From the NCBI GenBank assembly GCA_000320545.1, contig ADNK01001862.1, forward strand, positions 1-32,602: a stretch of DNA of 32,602 nucleotides, written 5' to 3'. Both the position numbers and the translations under genes were made by a program. Positions 11,180 to 23,044 of the stretch are shown here, in pieces; position 1 is the first letter of the stretch, and the number at the start of each line of letters is the position of its first letter. The notes under the pieces were generated by a model. The model ran no database searches, had not been told where the DNA came from, and saw nothing but the letters and a program-made list of their open reading frames with translations. The DNA comes from Bigelowiella natans CCMP2755 (Eukaryota > Cercozoa > Chlorarachniophyceae).

Positions 11180-11625
11180 AATATATATACACGCACGCTT
11201 CTATCCATACATTGCATATCATCATGGTGCTCCCCCCCCCCTCCCCATCATCATCCGTATCATCAGCGTCGTGAAGCTTGCGGAAGAAAGGAGGAGGAGG
11301 GGAGAAATAAGAGAAGAAGAACAACAGCAAAAAGAGGGAAACATGCAGCAGCGTTCGTCCAAACGGCAGCCAGCAGACAGTGTAGAGGTGCATAATCACG
11401 ATGATGATGCGGGCAACCAGGAGGATAAGGCTGTTTCAATGACGACTACAAGGAGAGGGAGGAGAGCAAAACCACTCACTATTGACACAAAACTTGCCAG
11501 TGTATATGACGACGACGATAACTGCAATCGAAGTGAGGAACAGTCGCGGCGGCGTATTTCTCCTATGAGGTAGTATTAGTAGTGTATTAGCAGTATCATC
11601 TAGCATTTATACAGCACTACGTCCA

Positions 11626-11629
<4 letters not shown>

Positions 11630-11672
<43 letters not shown>

Positions 11673-11865
11673 AATATGAATAAACAGATTTCACTGCTCA
11701 TTCGTTTGTTTGTTTATTTGTACTTATTGGACACATTGCTGCTGCTGTTGTAGCGCTCGAGTGTCTATTCGCATGCACACGCAGGAGCGCCGACTAGGAG
11801 TCATACATCCTGGTAGTGCTACCACAGCATTTTCAACGACGACAACAACTACGCATTAAAGCACG

Positions 11866-11904
<39 letters not shown>
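11630..11904. repeat. two (TA)n tracts
   Basis: TA tracts at 11630-11665 and 11871-11904, about 200 bp apart. Each is followed within about 15 bases by a short AATAAA or ATAAATAAA-like stretch, so the two could be diverged copies of one unit. Confidence 0.7.
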
Positions 11905-11907
<3 letters not shown>

Positions 11908-12083
11908 AAATAAACATATATTAATATAGACTACGGCACTCATATATCCGAGGGTGCTATAGTGGCGTCCAGATTCACAACTGCACGGGTAAGTCATTCC
12001 GTCGCGCTAATGGAATGATGATGCGATGGAAGGAGACGATGGTGACGATGTTAGCGAAATGCGAACGATCATGATGCTGATAA

Positions 12084-12528
12084 CTACGGTCCGGAGGAGG
12101 GCTGTTGTTGCTGCTGGCCGATTATCAATGATGGCGAGGATGAGCTGCTATCTCCTTCGCGTACCCGCGAATTCACCACGTTCTTTGAATGTCCTTTTCT
12201 CTAGGGCATTCTTCGGCACCTACCGAATATTTCGCTGCAACTGGTCAAGTACCTCGGTAATCAATCCCCCCCCCCCCCCCACAACATATGGAAAGTAATA
12301 TAGAGCGATGAGGACGATGATGATGATGATAATGATGATGACATGACGAAGATGGTTGAATAGTGATTTGCACGCTGAAGCCGATGATATGAATGCAAAA
12401 CTCCCCACCTTTTCCAGGTGATCTGGTGTATTGCTCTTGTGACACGCTGCAAGTGTTCGGTCGTAATACCAATCCAGTTCAGGTGAGAGAGAGGGGCGGT
12501 GCCCGTTGCTGCGATGATAATGATGATG

Positions 12529-12561
<33 letters not shown>

Positions 12562-12751
12562 ACACCAAAACATAGCGAAGTGGAGTAATACCCTCTTCGA
12601 GTAAATTGTGAATTCAAGGGAAAAACGACGATGCGTTGCGAGCTTTCTTGAAATTGTTGCTATTCGGTTGTTCAGTGAGGATTTCATATCTCGTTCCCTC
12701 GTCGTCGTCATCGTCCTCCTCCTTCTCCTCCTCCTTCTCCCAACGTTTCAT
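12084..12751 (-). CDS. unknown small protein, four exons
   Basis: Not recognised. Four minus-strand exons join in phase with GT-AG sites: 12751-12630 (ATG; an alternative donor at 12627 adds one codon), 12508-12409 (acceptor ATCGCAG), 12252-12224 (29 bases) and 12198-12084 (stop TAG). The product is about 121 residues. It opens MKRWEKEEEKEEDDDDEG, an acidic run made of GAG/GAC repeats. The middle is well mixed: RYEILTEQPNSNNFKKAR, then SPELDWYYDRTLAACHKS and NTPDHLEKVLDQLQRNIRKG, which reads as two amphipathic helices. The tail is low complexity (serine, glutamine, proline). The helical middle suggests a protein-binding part. Another minus-strand frame just upstream (12960-12826, with SGKNIFSQRRRMAQMAAV and a possible GTGAGC donor) may be an extra 5' exon or the end of another gene, but I could not join it in phase. 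Confidence 0.5.
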
Positions 12752-14003
12752 GTCTATCCTGACAACTATGTGTGATTGCTTCTACCTGCGCCGACACCTT
12801 CCGAAAACAAATTACACTACATACACTAGTGGGCAAAGGCTTCCGCAGCGCTCACGGCGGCCATCTGTGCCATCCTCCTCCGCTGGGAGAAGATGTTCTT
12901 GCCAGAGGCCTCGCTCGAGATGACCAAAAGGCGGTAGGAGCTATTTAGCAGTCGATACATGGGGCAGCAGCATATGTGGTGGATGTGTACAGTTACGGCA
13001 CGTACGGCAAGGGATATGTACGCCAAGTCTTAATATATAATTGCGCATGCTTACATCCATGCGTGCGTTCGACTTTTCGTCGTTTCTAAATGCAGTGCAT
13101 TATTACGCGTACCGCATTGTATCATTACATTACGATGCGTTGTGGAGCTTTCAACTTTTCACTTTTGTCGGCATTCTCATTGTTCTCCGTCCACGTCTCA
13201 CCCCAGCGGTCCAGGCCATATGCAAGTTGCTGTACCAAAAACACTGAAGCGCGTATACGCGCTTGCTGCACTAATGTTTGCCATGCGGGCCCATCTTGCA
13301 CGCTTGCACGTTATGCACGTTGTTCGTTTGTTTCTGCATCTCACGCAGGTTATTAATAATGTTGTGCAATAATGTATAATAATAACCACGGCAATAATTA
13401 ATGTGGCTCTGTCTTTCATTTGCTTGCGCATCAGGGCGACTGTGTGTGCACACGCGCCATGTACTCTACTAGCTTACGCGCCGCACATTGCGCGCGCGAT
13501 GCAGCTCGCAATTGCGCTCGCTAGTGCTGTGATGGTGTGACCAAAGCGAAGACATACACGTCATGCGATTTCCACATCGCTATCTAGCTGTACCTAATTT
13601 CTTGCTGGCGAGCTTCTTACAAGCAATGTAAGTAAGCAGAGCTAGAGAGAGGCAGATCGCAGCTAAAATAGTCTGTGCTGGCATTCATGGCGCCCGCGCA
13701 GAGTTGCATCAGGAGCGGCATGGCGCGTGTTGGCGCTTCAAGCAGTCTATAACATATTATATAAAACTAGATGATGTGCCTTGCAACAGAAAACGACGAA
13801 CACGCTTATTGTGTGATCGGGCTGTAATGTGTATTGATGTTATTAGCGGATATTGTTGGGTGCCGAGGCAATTATGCTACCCTAGTTTATTGCTACTAAA
13901 TGGTGCTGGTTGATGCTAATGAAACTACTGCACAACTCTAGATATACAAACACCGATGTTATGTGTGTTCAATTGCAGAAGTAGGGGTGAATGAATAATC
14001 CGC
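12752..14003. other. gap with palindromic words, possible stray exon
   Basis: Holds the open frame 12960-12826 (minus), whose codons look used (SEASGKNIFSQRRRMAQMAA...AFAH then stop) but which I cannot attach to a gene. From about 13020 the sequence turns into GCATGC/CTAG/GCGCGC-type words like the island at 4800-6640, with no coding frame I can support. Confidence 0.35.
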
Positions 14004-14826
14004 CTATGGATCATCCCTTTTCATAACAAACACGTTGCCTTTATGGTCACGGGCTACACGCAGGTTCTCATCAACGTATGTGTTGTCGAGCCATGCAGGT
14101 GTACCCTTACCGCTAACCTGAAAAGATCGGGGGGGAGGGGGGGAGAGAAATCAAAAATGATGGCGATGGTGACGGCATTATCTGAACGAGGAATGGGAGA
14201 GAAATGATGTTTTTTAAATCCAACCCTCTCTGTTCCATTATGGTATGAAAGAACAATTTAGGAATAAAATCGAGCAGTGTTTTTGCTGCCGCTACTCCCG
14301 AGCACAACTACAAAACAATTTACCTCCAGCTCCCATTCAATCATTTGCCTTGCCGGATCAGTTGGGGGGGCAACGACCTTGACGCCTCCAACACGGTACT
14401 GCTCGAATTTGACCTGTTATTGTCATTATTATTTTCATTATTATTATCATTATTTTAGCATCATCATCATTGTCATCACTATCCAACAAAACCGACGGGA
14501 AGGTGGGGGGGGGGGGGATCAACCTCTGCCCTCGAATTTGATTTGGGGAACAAGTCGCCTGCAGCTGATGTAGTCCATCTTACGAAAGGAAACGGCTCAT
14601 ACGCTTGCTCGTTCAAGATACGCAGGCCGAAGATATCGATGCCTGAAAAGCGTATCATCCATTCATTCAGTATTATCGGTAAAAACAACACATCTTTGAT
14701 GTGCTCCGCACCTCCACCACCTCCACCACCACCATATCATCATCATCATTATCATCGTAATCGCCTATAATGGAAGAGTCTTCCTACCCGAAATGGATGG
14801 TGACTCTAGGCCAGAGAACATACACA

Positions 14827-14857
<31 letters not shown>

Positions 14858-17512
14858 GAAAGAGAGAGAGATAAGCCTCCTTTCCATGTGAATTGTTTCG
14901 AGCAGTCAACTACTGACTGCATTGAAACAATGAGGCAGAAGTAGTATAAACACTCATCATCCTCTTCTTCACTCTTGACATTTGCATACACTAATTCATT
15001 ACACTACACATACCAACCCAAATATACACACTCTCTACATATTCCATAATATTCATATAATTATTACTTTGATAGATAGGTCCACTTGGCCTTATAGGGT
15101 TGCCTTCTCCCAGCACTCCTTTCGCTGTGGTGTAGAGGAGCGCCCACCGCCCATTGAGAAGTGGGTTCTTTAGTGGCGTTTTCGTCGGATTTCCGGCCTC
15201 CATAGCTCTCACGAGCTTCTCTATCTTCTCCTGTGCCTCTTCTGTTGCTTTTAGACCACGGTCAACGCCTGCAGAGGGGGGGGGGGGGGATAGGAGGAGC
15301 AGCAGGGAGGAAGAAGAACAAGAATAAGAAGAAAAAGGAGGGGGGATGTGCTCAGGAGAAGGACAAGAATAGGAGGGGAGGGGGGAGGGGGGGAGCATCC
15401 AAGTCGAAATCTGCTCGACAACTACTACTCTGATAAATTGCAGCAGCAGTAGCATGCAAGTAAGCAGGAGTTTCTTCTTTCGTACGCAAATCAAAAATCT
15501 ACTCCTACTACCGCTACTACTACTACTACTACTACTACTGTTCTACCTGAGATTTCCATGAGGAGCTCTGATTTACATTCGGACAACGTCTTCTTCTGAC
15601 CATCACCAAAGTTGTACTGAATGACGGTGTTGAACTGGTTGTTGACGCTCACGGGGCTGTTCACTAGGGTCGCAGCGCCTTTAGCAAGGAGCCCTGTGAG
15701 CCAGTTAGTTCCCTTCTTGGCAATCTTTGTTTCAGTCTCCGACACCTAAAAAGAGGAGGAGGACGTGGGAGAGGAAGAAGGATTCAGAAAGAAGAATGCG
15801 TCAGAAACTACTTGTTTCATAAAGATAGGCTGGGGGTTACATAAACAACGAGAACAGCTGTTGTTCGTGAGACGGACCTAAAGCTAACACCACCTCCAAC
15901 CATGTATTTTTATCAGCATCACCAATACCATCGTCATCATCATTATTATGCTCCCTGGCACATGCTGATGTTAGGAGTTCCTTCCATGTATTTGTAGTTT
16001 TTCCTCTTCTTCCTCCTCCTCCTCCTCCTACCTGTTGGGCAATCTGATCGGTCATAAGTTGGTCCTCTTGCAAAGAGGCCTTCCTTACGTCCTGCTGTGG
16101 CATAATCACACTGACACTATCGTCACCATCATTATCATCTCTTGCAGTAGTAGGAAGGCTGCTCTCTGCGCTCGTCGTCGGTAAAACCGCAGCAGCAGCA
16201 GCAGCAGCATCCGTCTCCATAGTGAGAGATGCAACCTCACTCTTGGTCACGACATCTACCTCCCCTGTGGCCTCCACGGCATTGCTGCTGCTAGGACCAG
16301 CTCGAGAATTGGAGGGGGAGGGGGAAGAACTGCTGCTACTGCTACTTGCCATTCCTTCTCCTGCCCCCCCCCCCGACAAGATCTCGCTGAATGTCTCCTG
16401 GCTTTGCGAAATCACAGGTTCAGGGATCTCGGCAGGCTGTTCCAGCTATGGAGGGTGGGGCGGCAGCAGCAGTAGCAAGAGGGAGAGGAGGGGGAGGAGG
16501 AATTAAAAAGATGTGATAGAGGGCAACACACGTAAGGACGGGTAAGTAGGATGGTTTTGGCAACCATATTACTACAGATATGTAAAACATGAAACCAACA
16601 GCAGCAGCTCAAAACTCCCACCTCTATCTCGGCGCCACGTGCCTCGACTATTCGAAGAACGCTTGGGTCATCGGTTCCAGCCTCTGCAGCGGCCAACTGC
16701 TCTTGGGTTAATGCCTTTATGGTGTTTTGGTCTGCTTCTTGTTGCTCCGTGCTGATATCCTCCATCAAAGATGGTGGTGGTGGTGATGATGATGATGATG
16801 ATGATGGTGCGGTTGCTCCCAGATTTCGAATCAACGATTTGAAAGGGTCGTAGCTCTCCTCACTGGCGCCTGAGAGCTCTTGCTGCTGTTGATCGATGTG
16901 TTGGGTGGAGGTACCCTGTTCTTCACCAGTGTCTTCTTCGATACCTGCGCTCTTTTCGTCGCCGACAGCGCCAGCAGCCATTGGGGGGTTAAGTTTATAG
17001 ATTGCCCCCGTGTCCGTTTGAATGTACTCACGATTCAGAACTTGTGCTTGGGATGTGGCAATCACCTTTTCACCATTGATACATAATAATAGTCAGACAA
17101 CGTGGGCTACTATGCGTGGAGGTGCGGCATGGCGCCACGGGGACGGTAACATACAACATCGGTGTGCTGCTTTTGCATCGTTCACGACGAGCCCACACAC
17201 CTTTCCTTCTGAAATGCCCTCCCTGTGGTACACTTCCCCTTGGAACCTGCCATCTTCTAGTCTGACCCAATTTCTAATCTCTGGTGCCGGTTTGCGTAGC
17301 CCCGCTGCTGCTGACGTCGCTGCGGTTTGCCCCCCCGAGCCGCTATCCGTGGTGCTGCCAACATTTCTACCCACTTCCTCCGAGAAACAAGCTACAGCCT
17401 TTCTCCTTCCTGCAAAATAATGATGCAAGACGATGGATGCATGCTTTCAGTGAAACCACGAAACCTGTGTCGGTCTCCCCCCCCGCACGCGTTCTCTCCT
17501 CTCTCTTTATGT

Positions 17513-17551
<39 letters not shown>

Positions 17552-18247
17552 GAGTAAGTCTGTCTCACGAAATAATAGATGGAAAAGGTGAGGATGGGCT
17601 CTCTGATCACAAGAATCATTAGTCTCATCATCAAACACGGCATTATTCGTTCACTGACGTCCGCTGCGTGATGTCCTTCGGGTCTGCCTGTGTGCACTAG
17701 GCGGGGGGGCAACAATGGTGGTAGTTGCGGTCACAGAACTCCGTGGCACATGGAATGGGCTGAAAATGTATGATCCAGAGGTAGAAGGGCTTATTATCCT
17801 GTGAGAGGAAGCCAGAAGATCCTGGCTACGACCCTGATTATTGAGTTGATGGCGCCGTCAGCAACAGCCGAATATCTTATTCGCTAGTTTGCGGGAAATC
17901 AAGAAGCTATGATTGTCGTTTGGCGATCATGTAACCTTTATACAACGATTAAGTTACCTGTGGGCGTATGGCGAGTAAGATTATGAGAATTGCGGGAAGG
18001 AGTGCGACCAAGACGATGAATGAGCTTCGTCGCCTTACTGTTGTCACAACAGGGCTGCAGTGCCCCCTGAGACTGAAATCGCGCTGCATTTCCCGGAGTA
18101 CTTTGTGGGGCAGATCTGATAATAAATCTGTTGCCCTTCCTTAGCTTCCGCGTGTTGAATGCGTTCGGAAGGGCGGGAGAAGAGGAGAGGGAGGACTGGG
18201 TTGGGCTATAGGGTACGAACACAATTGGCCAACAAGCGCGGGAGCTC
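14004..18247 (-). CDS. PAP/fibrillin with N-terminal extra domain, plastid
   Basis: Plastid lipid-associated protein (fibrillin) domain at the C-terminus; such proteins bind lipids at thylakoids and plastoglobules. Exons, all phase-consistent GT-AG: 18247?-17958, 17409-17201, 17065-16622, 16445-16032, 15745-15547, 15268-15068, 14642-14524, 14413-14324, 14117-14004 (stop TAG). The PAP part starts near KKTLSCECKSEL-like sequence in exon 5. It then shows the family order [47 protein letters not shown] and [19 protein letters not shown]. In front lies a separate module ([18 protein letters not shown] ... [13 protein letters not shown]) and about 280 residues of acidic, serine- and alanine-rich linker. 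Exon 1 (basic, serine-rich, with [15 protein letters not shown]) looks like transit peptide, but its ATG is missing: the frame opens at a TTG, so a signal-peptide exon probably lies further 5', between here and the tRNA gene. Fibrillins are normally 250-400 residues; this one is near 690. Confidence 0.85.
14823..14853. repeat. (CA)n microsatellite in PAP intron
   Basis: CA run inside the intron between the PAP exons at 15268-15068 and 14642-14524. Confidence 0.9.
17520..17550. repeat. (GT)n microsatellite in PAP intron
   Basis: GT run inside the first resolved intron of the PAP/fibrillin gene (17957-17410). Confidence 0.9.
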
Positions 18248-18686
18248 CTACAGATCAAGGTTATTTTGTGTCGCTATGCTGTAAACGAGGAGATTTATCT
18301 TAAAAAAATGACAATGTTTCCCTATTAGCATTCTTCTTTAGGACCTGTCTTTTGCATCTCATTGCAAGACATAAGCAAGGTAGCGACGGGAGATTTGGGC
18401 CTGGAAAAGGGCGAAAAGGCCGGACCTCCAGGTGCAGGCGGTTTGGTCCCGGAAAAAGACCCTGCTGAGCGCTACAAACACAGTGATTAGGGCGAACTTT
18501 GGACACATTTCGGGGGATCCTCCGGGTTTCTGCTGGCAAAGAGCGACGGGCACCAATGGGTTGTTGCTGTTGCAATGACATGCGACGATCGAATCGAACA
18601 AAAAATCGGCATCGCATCAGGGAAAAAGAAAAAGGGAAACAACACAAGAAAAATGATCGTAGGATGTCGATACGACGCGTATGTGG

Positions 18687-18703
18687 AAAAAAAAAAGGAA
18701 AAA
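18687..18703 (-). terminator. Pol III T-run terminator
   Basis: On the minus strand five T residues begin nine bases after the tRNA 3' end, followed by CC and ten more T, a double Pol III stop. Confidence 0.75.
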
Positions 18704-18712
18704 TTGGGGACG

Positions 18713-18785
18713 AACACCTGCCGGGAGTCGAACCCGGAATCTCCTGCTCCGTAGGCAGGCGCCTTATCCATTGGGCCACAGGCGC
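18713..18785 (-). tRNA. tRNA-Arg (anticodon ACG)
   Basis: Full cloverleaf without intron. Acceptor GCGCCTG pairs with CAGGTGT, D stem GCC/GGC with GG in the loop, anticodon stem CCTGC/GCAGG around loop CTACGGA (anticodon ACG, reading CGN Arg codons after A34-to-I editing), a five-base variable loop, and T stem CCGGG/CCCGG with TTCGACT. A box (TGGCCCAATGG) and B box (GGTTCGACTCC) fit Pol III promoters. A T-run follows on the transcribed strand. Two acceptor pairs are wobble: G1-U72 and G3-U70. G3-U70 is the classic alanine identity pair. The gene lies between the divergent PAP and ITPK genes. Confidence 0.9.
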
Positions 18786-19128
18786 AAACTCAATTTTAGC
18801 ATAAATGAATTATTAAATGACTCAGAAGTAATTTTATGCATCATATACACCTGATGTTTTGAATTTATAAGTACGACATAGACATTAGCATGTCGCAGGT
18901 ACCAATAGGAAGATGATTTTCTCTCAGGAATATTCGACTTTTTTCTTCTTCGGCTGGCAAGGGCGCGCCCCTTTCCATCAAGCCGCCGGGTTCGCGTTTA
19001 CCCCCATCCTCGACGCGTGTTTCCCCTAGGTCCAGAATAAAATAGTGCCACTCAATAGTCTCCTTGGTGTCTCGCGTCACCGTCATCACGAAGGAGGAGA
19101 AGAAGGGGAGAACTACGCCGGAAGTCTA

Positions 19129-22089
19129 ATGTGGAATCTGCAGCGCTTCTCAAGACCCAGTTGCCTGGTGAGGCGATTTTCCGTTAAGACGGGGCTGCAT
19201 CGACACGGAAGTGCTAAGTCTAGCAGGAAGAAGAAGTTGCTTGTCGCGGTCTGTTTTGGGGCATTCGGCCTTTTCATGCGAGGCAAGTATTCAAATCAGG
19301 GTATGTATGATGGAGGCTCTATGTGGTTCAATTGATAGTTCTTATGAGTGTGTGTATTTTCAGTTCTAGCTCTAGATGGAAACTTGCCCCCCCAGTTCCG
19401 CGATTCCGATTATTACACCGAGCCGGCTCCGACACCTGAAGAGTTGGCAAGGTTTGTATTTTATGGTAGTCTCGGGGTGGGGATTCCATCGAGCCTTCGA
19501 TATCACCTTCGAACCAAAAGCATTTGTTTGTATGAAACACTCCCATGGCCTGTTCGCCCTCGTCCTAATCGTCTTCCATCCTTATTTTTTCCCACTTCTC
19601 GTCAGTATATCTGCAAGGCTACAATCAGTCCGCATAGGATTTCTAGCCTCCAACCAGAAAGCCAAGAAGGTGCTCGGCTCGATTGCACACTGTGCGGTAA
19701 GTAGAGGCGTTCCTGTTGCTTCTCCCGAGGAAACATGCAACTGATTCTTCGTGAAATATTGTTGTCGTAGAACAAATATCGGGTCTGTATAGAACACATC
19801 CCCCTTGCAGTTGATGAGAAGACACATCAGGACTTTTCGAGAAACGGTAGCAGCAAAGTGAATAACAAAGATAGTTGCAGGGACCGTAATCTAGAAGACA
19901 GCAGCAGCTTCGAGCTCCCGCCTCAGCAACAATCTCATCATCATCAGCAGCAGCAAAAGTTTGATATCATCCTTCATAAAATACCGAATACCGGTACAAG
20001 CAGGATCTCATCGCAGCGCATGCTGAATGAACTCCAGACTGCAAATCCGAACCTATTGCTCATTGACCCGCCCTCCATGGCTATTCGTGCAACGGACCGA
20101 GCCTTGCATGCCAAGTTGTGCATCGCTCATTTCAATCGCAATCTGCCGGCAAAAGAAGGCAGCAGTGACAAGAACAGCAGCAGCCAACATAAATTTGGAT
20201 TTGCCGATTCTGCGGTGTTGCTTCCATCAGATAGGATGGAGCAGGTTGCTCAGGCGAGGGAGTGGGTCACGAGAAACAAGTTAACATTCCCGCTATTATT
20301 CAAGCCCTTGGTCAGTATTTAGCAGTTGTGAAAGGAGAAGGAAGAGAGAAAAGAAGGAAGGTTACTAGAAGGGTGGTGGCGGCGAAGAGAATGGTGCGCG
20401 TCCTATCGAATCAATTCCTTTATCGCCCCATCAGAGTTTAGTCCTGACTCTTTTTGTTCATGTCTGATCGGGATAACACACAACTCACAGGACACAATAC
20501 ACACACTGCAGCGCCGTCTAACAACTAAATTTGCGCTCCCAAACACAACTGCCTTCTCGCTGCTAATTTGCCACACATCAGACATGTGGAGAAGGGCATG
20601 ACATTTGCTTGGTGTTCGGACCGCACGGATTGGTGACTGGAAAGGGGGAGGAGGGTAGCGCTTCGACAGGAGAGCCTCGCCCCGCCCTCATCCAGCAGTA
20701 CATCCCTCATAGAAACCAACTACTCTACAAGGTTTGAGTCATTAATGAGTGCTTGCTAGCTAGATCTATACTCATCACCCGTCGTGGCGGCACAACCAAT
20801 GAACGACAACGGTGATCCCTTAAATCTTTTAAAGAGCTGCTGTGTAGTAGGGACAGAACCTATCGGTGGCTTAGCGCTTTTCTGAGGCATGTATGGGCAG
20901 CAAATTAGCATGTGCTTGAGACTCGACGCATAGCTAGCTCCGTCCCTCAATATACGACCGACGACAGCAGCGAGGAAAGACGAACATCTGCGTTTTCCTC
21001 TCTCTCTCTCTCTCTCTCTTTCTCTTTCTCAGGTATATGCGCTGGGTCGAGAGACCATGATTACGCAGCGCCCTTCGCTACCGCTGCTTTCCTCACAAAG
21101 TTCATGCTGATACATCCTAACCCTGACTAATATTTTATTACTCATCCTTCTTCGTGATTTCTTGTCATCATCACTCCTCACCTCCCTTCTACCAGGTGAG
21201 AGGGATGATGGCTCCTCTCCCCCCCCCCCCCCGCGTGAGAACTGGCACTTTGGGCGCATTTCATCCGAAGCTCCTCCCAAGGGGACACCATTAAAGCCCC
21301 CAGGTCATGAACGGTTATAAAAGACCATTAGGCAAACATTTGCACCTTGGCCATTGTATTTTCCAGAGTATACGCCATCAGCAAAACAGTGTTGCCGTCA
21401 CGTGTACCTTGGTACTATCTGCCGTGCTTCTTTCCCACAACACCACTGCTACCTGTATGCATGTGCATTATGATTGAACATAATGACTCGTCAAGTACCG
21501 TATATCAGATAAGGCCACCGTCGAGCTCCTTATCCAGCTCACAGATGAGATGCGACATCTGCTGGGACTTCAACTTTTCAACATCGACGCTGTGGTTGAG
21601 GTCTGCATCTTCTCTAAGTGGTGTCGCAAGTGGCGCTGTTGCTGTGACCTATCTCCCTCTCCTTTCGCACTACAGCATCATCATTATCATCACCACCATC
21701 ATCATCATCATCATGATTTCATCATCATATCTGCATCATCATCATCTTTCCTGATCCAACCTCCTCGCTATCAGGAGGAAACGGGACGTATCTTCGTAGT
21801 CGATGTCAACTACTTCCCTGGGTAGCAGCTCTTGTAGTAGGAACAAATGGTAGAAGTGTTTGCGTACCAATGAGCACATGCAGCCCTGAGTGGTGCTTGG
21901 AAAAGACAAAATCAGGGTTTATTTTGGCTATCGTTGTTGTTGTTGTTGTTGCGTCACACGTGTTCGTTCGACCTGCTGATGCCTGACAGAAGTATCTACT
22001 ACTGTAGGTACCAGAAGTGTATCAGGGACCTCGGGCCGCGCTTCCTCCGATTTCTTGACCGCGTCGCTCAGGATGCCGGGCGAGGATAG
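19129..22089 (+). CDS. inositol-tetrakisphosphate 1-kinase (ITPK)
   Basis: ATP-grasp kinase that phosphorylates inositol tris/tetrakisphosphates. Exons: 19129-19282, 19364-19451, 19606-19696, 19771-20310, 20582-20731, 21033-21099, 21509-21600, 21775-21821, 22008-22089 (stop TAG); 436 residues, all junctions in phase. The first intron starts GCAAGT (GC-AG); the rest are GT-AG. Landmarks in order: VRIGFLASNQKAKKVL, FDIILHKIP, LLLIDPPSMAIRATDRAL, FPLLFKPL, GEGHDICLVFGPHGL, LIQQYIPHRNQLLYKVYALG, QRPSLPLL, LLGLQLFNIDAVVE, and the metal-binding VVDVNYFPGY. Inserts between HIPLA and FDIILHK (with a poly-Q/H stretch) and before PALIQQY are longer than usual. The N-terminus adds about 95 residues with a hydrophobic segment (KKLLVAVCFGAFGLFM), unusual for this normally soluble kinase. 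ATG 19045, 28 codons upstream in frame, is an alternative start. Human ITPK1 is about 414 residues. Confidence 0.9.
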
Positions 22090-23044
22090 AGAGGGGGGGG
22101 GAAACAAAAACTTGTGCCGCAGGATGCTTTAGCTGGCAATTTCACTTTCCCTCACAACAATGCAAAACTACTACGCTACCGTAAGTTTGGGAGCTCGTAT
22201 CAATATCTGAACCTCTTAAGTTATGTAACGATGACTGACCTCTATATCCTCTGGGAGATCGACCAAACCTCAGAACGCCTCTTGTACGTACGCGACACAT
22301 TGCGCTGTTGTATCATGTACCTCCAGTGATGCATAATACTTGCTTGTAAGCACATAAAAACTTAGGAACACCTTTGGAGTCAGTATACACTCTACATATT
22401 CCAAAACATTGCTAAAATATTCATATTTGTGTGCACAGCTGTACAATGTATTTTCACATCACCCCGGGTAGCAACAATAGTAGCAAAATTACAATATGCG
22501 CTTGCTTTTTACGGCCTCCCCCGCGCAGAGCGAGCATTGAAGCGCCCGATGTACCAATTAATTCATGCATCGCACGTCTAGACATAGTCCCAGCTGCAAG
22601 TTAAGTCTATTCTGCGCTATATATTTGGGTTATTTCTAGATTTGGTCTGCCGCGATGTATGGCGCAGCGGTTTGGATGCTTTTCATAACGTGCCAGGGCT
22701 ATACATAAGTAGAGTAGAATCGTGCTTGGTCAGTAAATGAAGACTTGACATGCACATAACTACTGTGCTGCGGTGTAATGCTACTTTTGTCCACAGCTCA
22801 GCGTATTCACGCGACAACTCATTGTTCCAACTGGGCGACGACGCCCGTATTATGCTCGGCGTAATTTTCTTTGCCAATTGTCATCATATGTTCGCTTGAA
22901 TCAGAAAAGGTCCATCCTGACGCAAACCCTACACCACACACACACACACACACACGCACGCACGCACGCACGTTTTTTCGAGCAATTTCTAAGTGGTAAA
23001 TAATTTTGTCTACAACCAGGCGCAAGCAATAAAATATTTTAACA
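22090..23044. other. convergent intergenic region
   Basis: Lies between the stops of ITPK (plus) and the ThDP enzyme (minus). No gene seen. It has a CA/GCAC run at about 22935-22970 and some CTAG/TCTAGA words like those in the larger islands. Confidence 0.4.

Larger units (their letters stand above)
9862..12083. other. microsatellite-rich gap, no confident gene
   Basis: About 2.2 kb dense in simple repeats: CA (10260-10292), AT (10300-10330), CTG/GCT near 10475, GAA (10638-10675), CA (11142-11175), TA (11630-11665) and TA (11871-11904). One plus-strand frame (ATG 11343 to stop 11573, 76 residues, rich in Q, R and D, containing RRGRRAKPLTIDTKLASVY) could be a small exon but has no other support. 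Confidence 0.4.

Noticed and set aside
11271-11573. Plus-strand frame rich in E, R, Q and D
   Set aside because: Mostly repeat-derived; only the 3' half looks mixed. Not enough to call a gene.
18300-18712. Minus-strand frame (MCPKFALITVFVALSRVFF...) as signal-peptide exon of the PAP gene
   Set aside because: Attractive as an ER signal, but I could not find a phase-compatible donor joining it to the exon at 18247.
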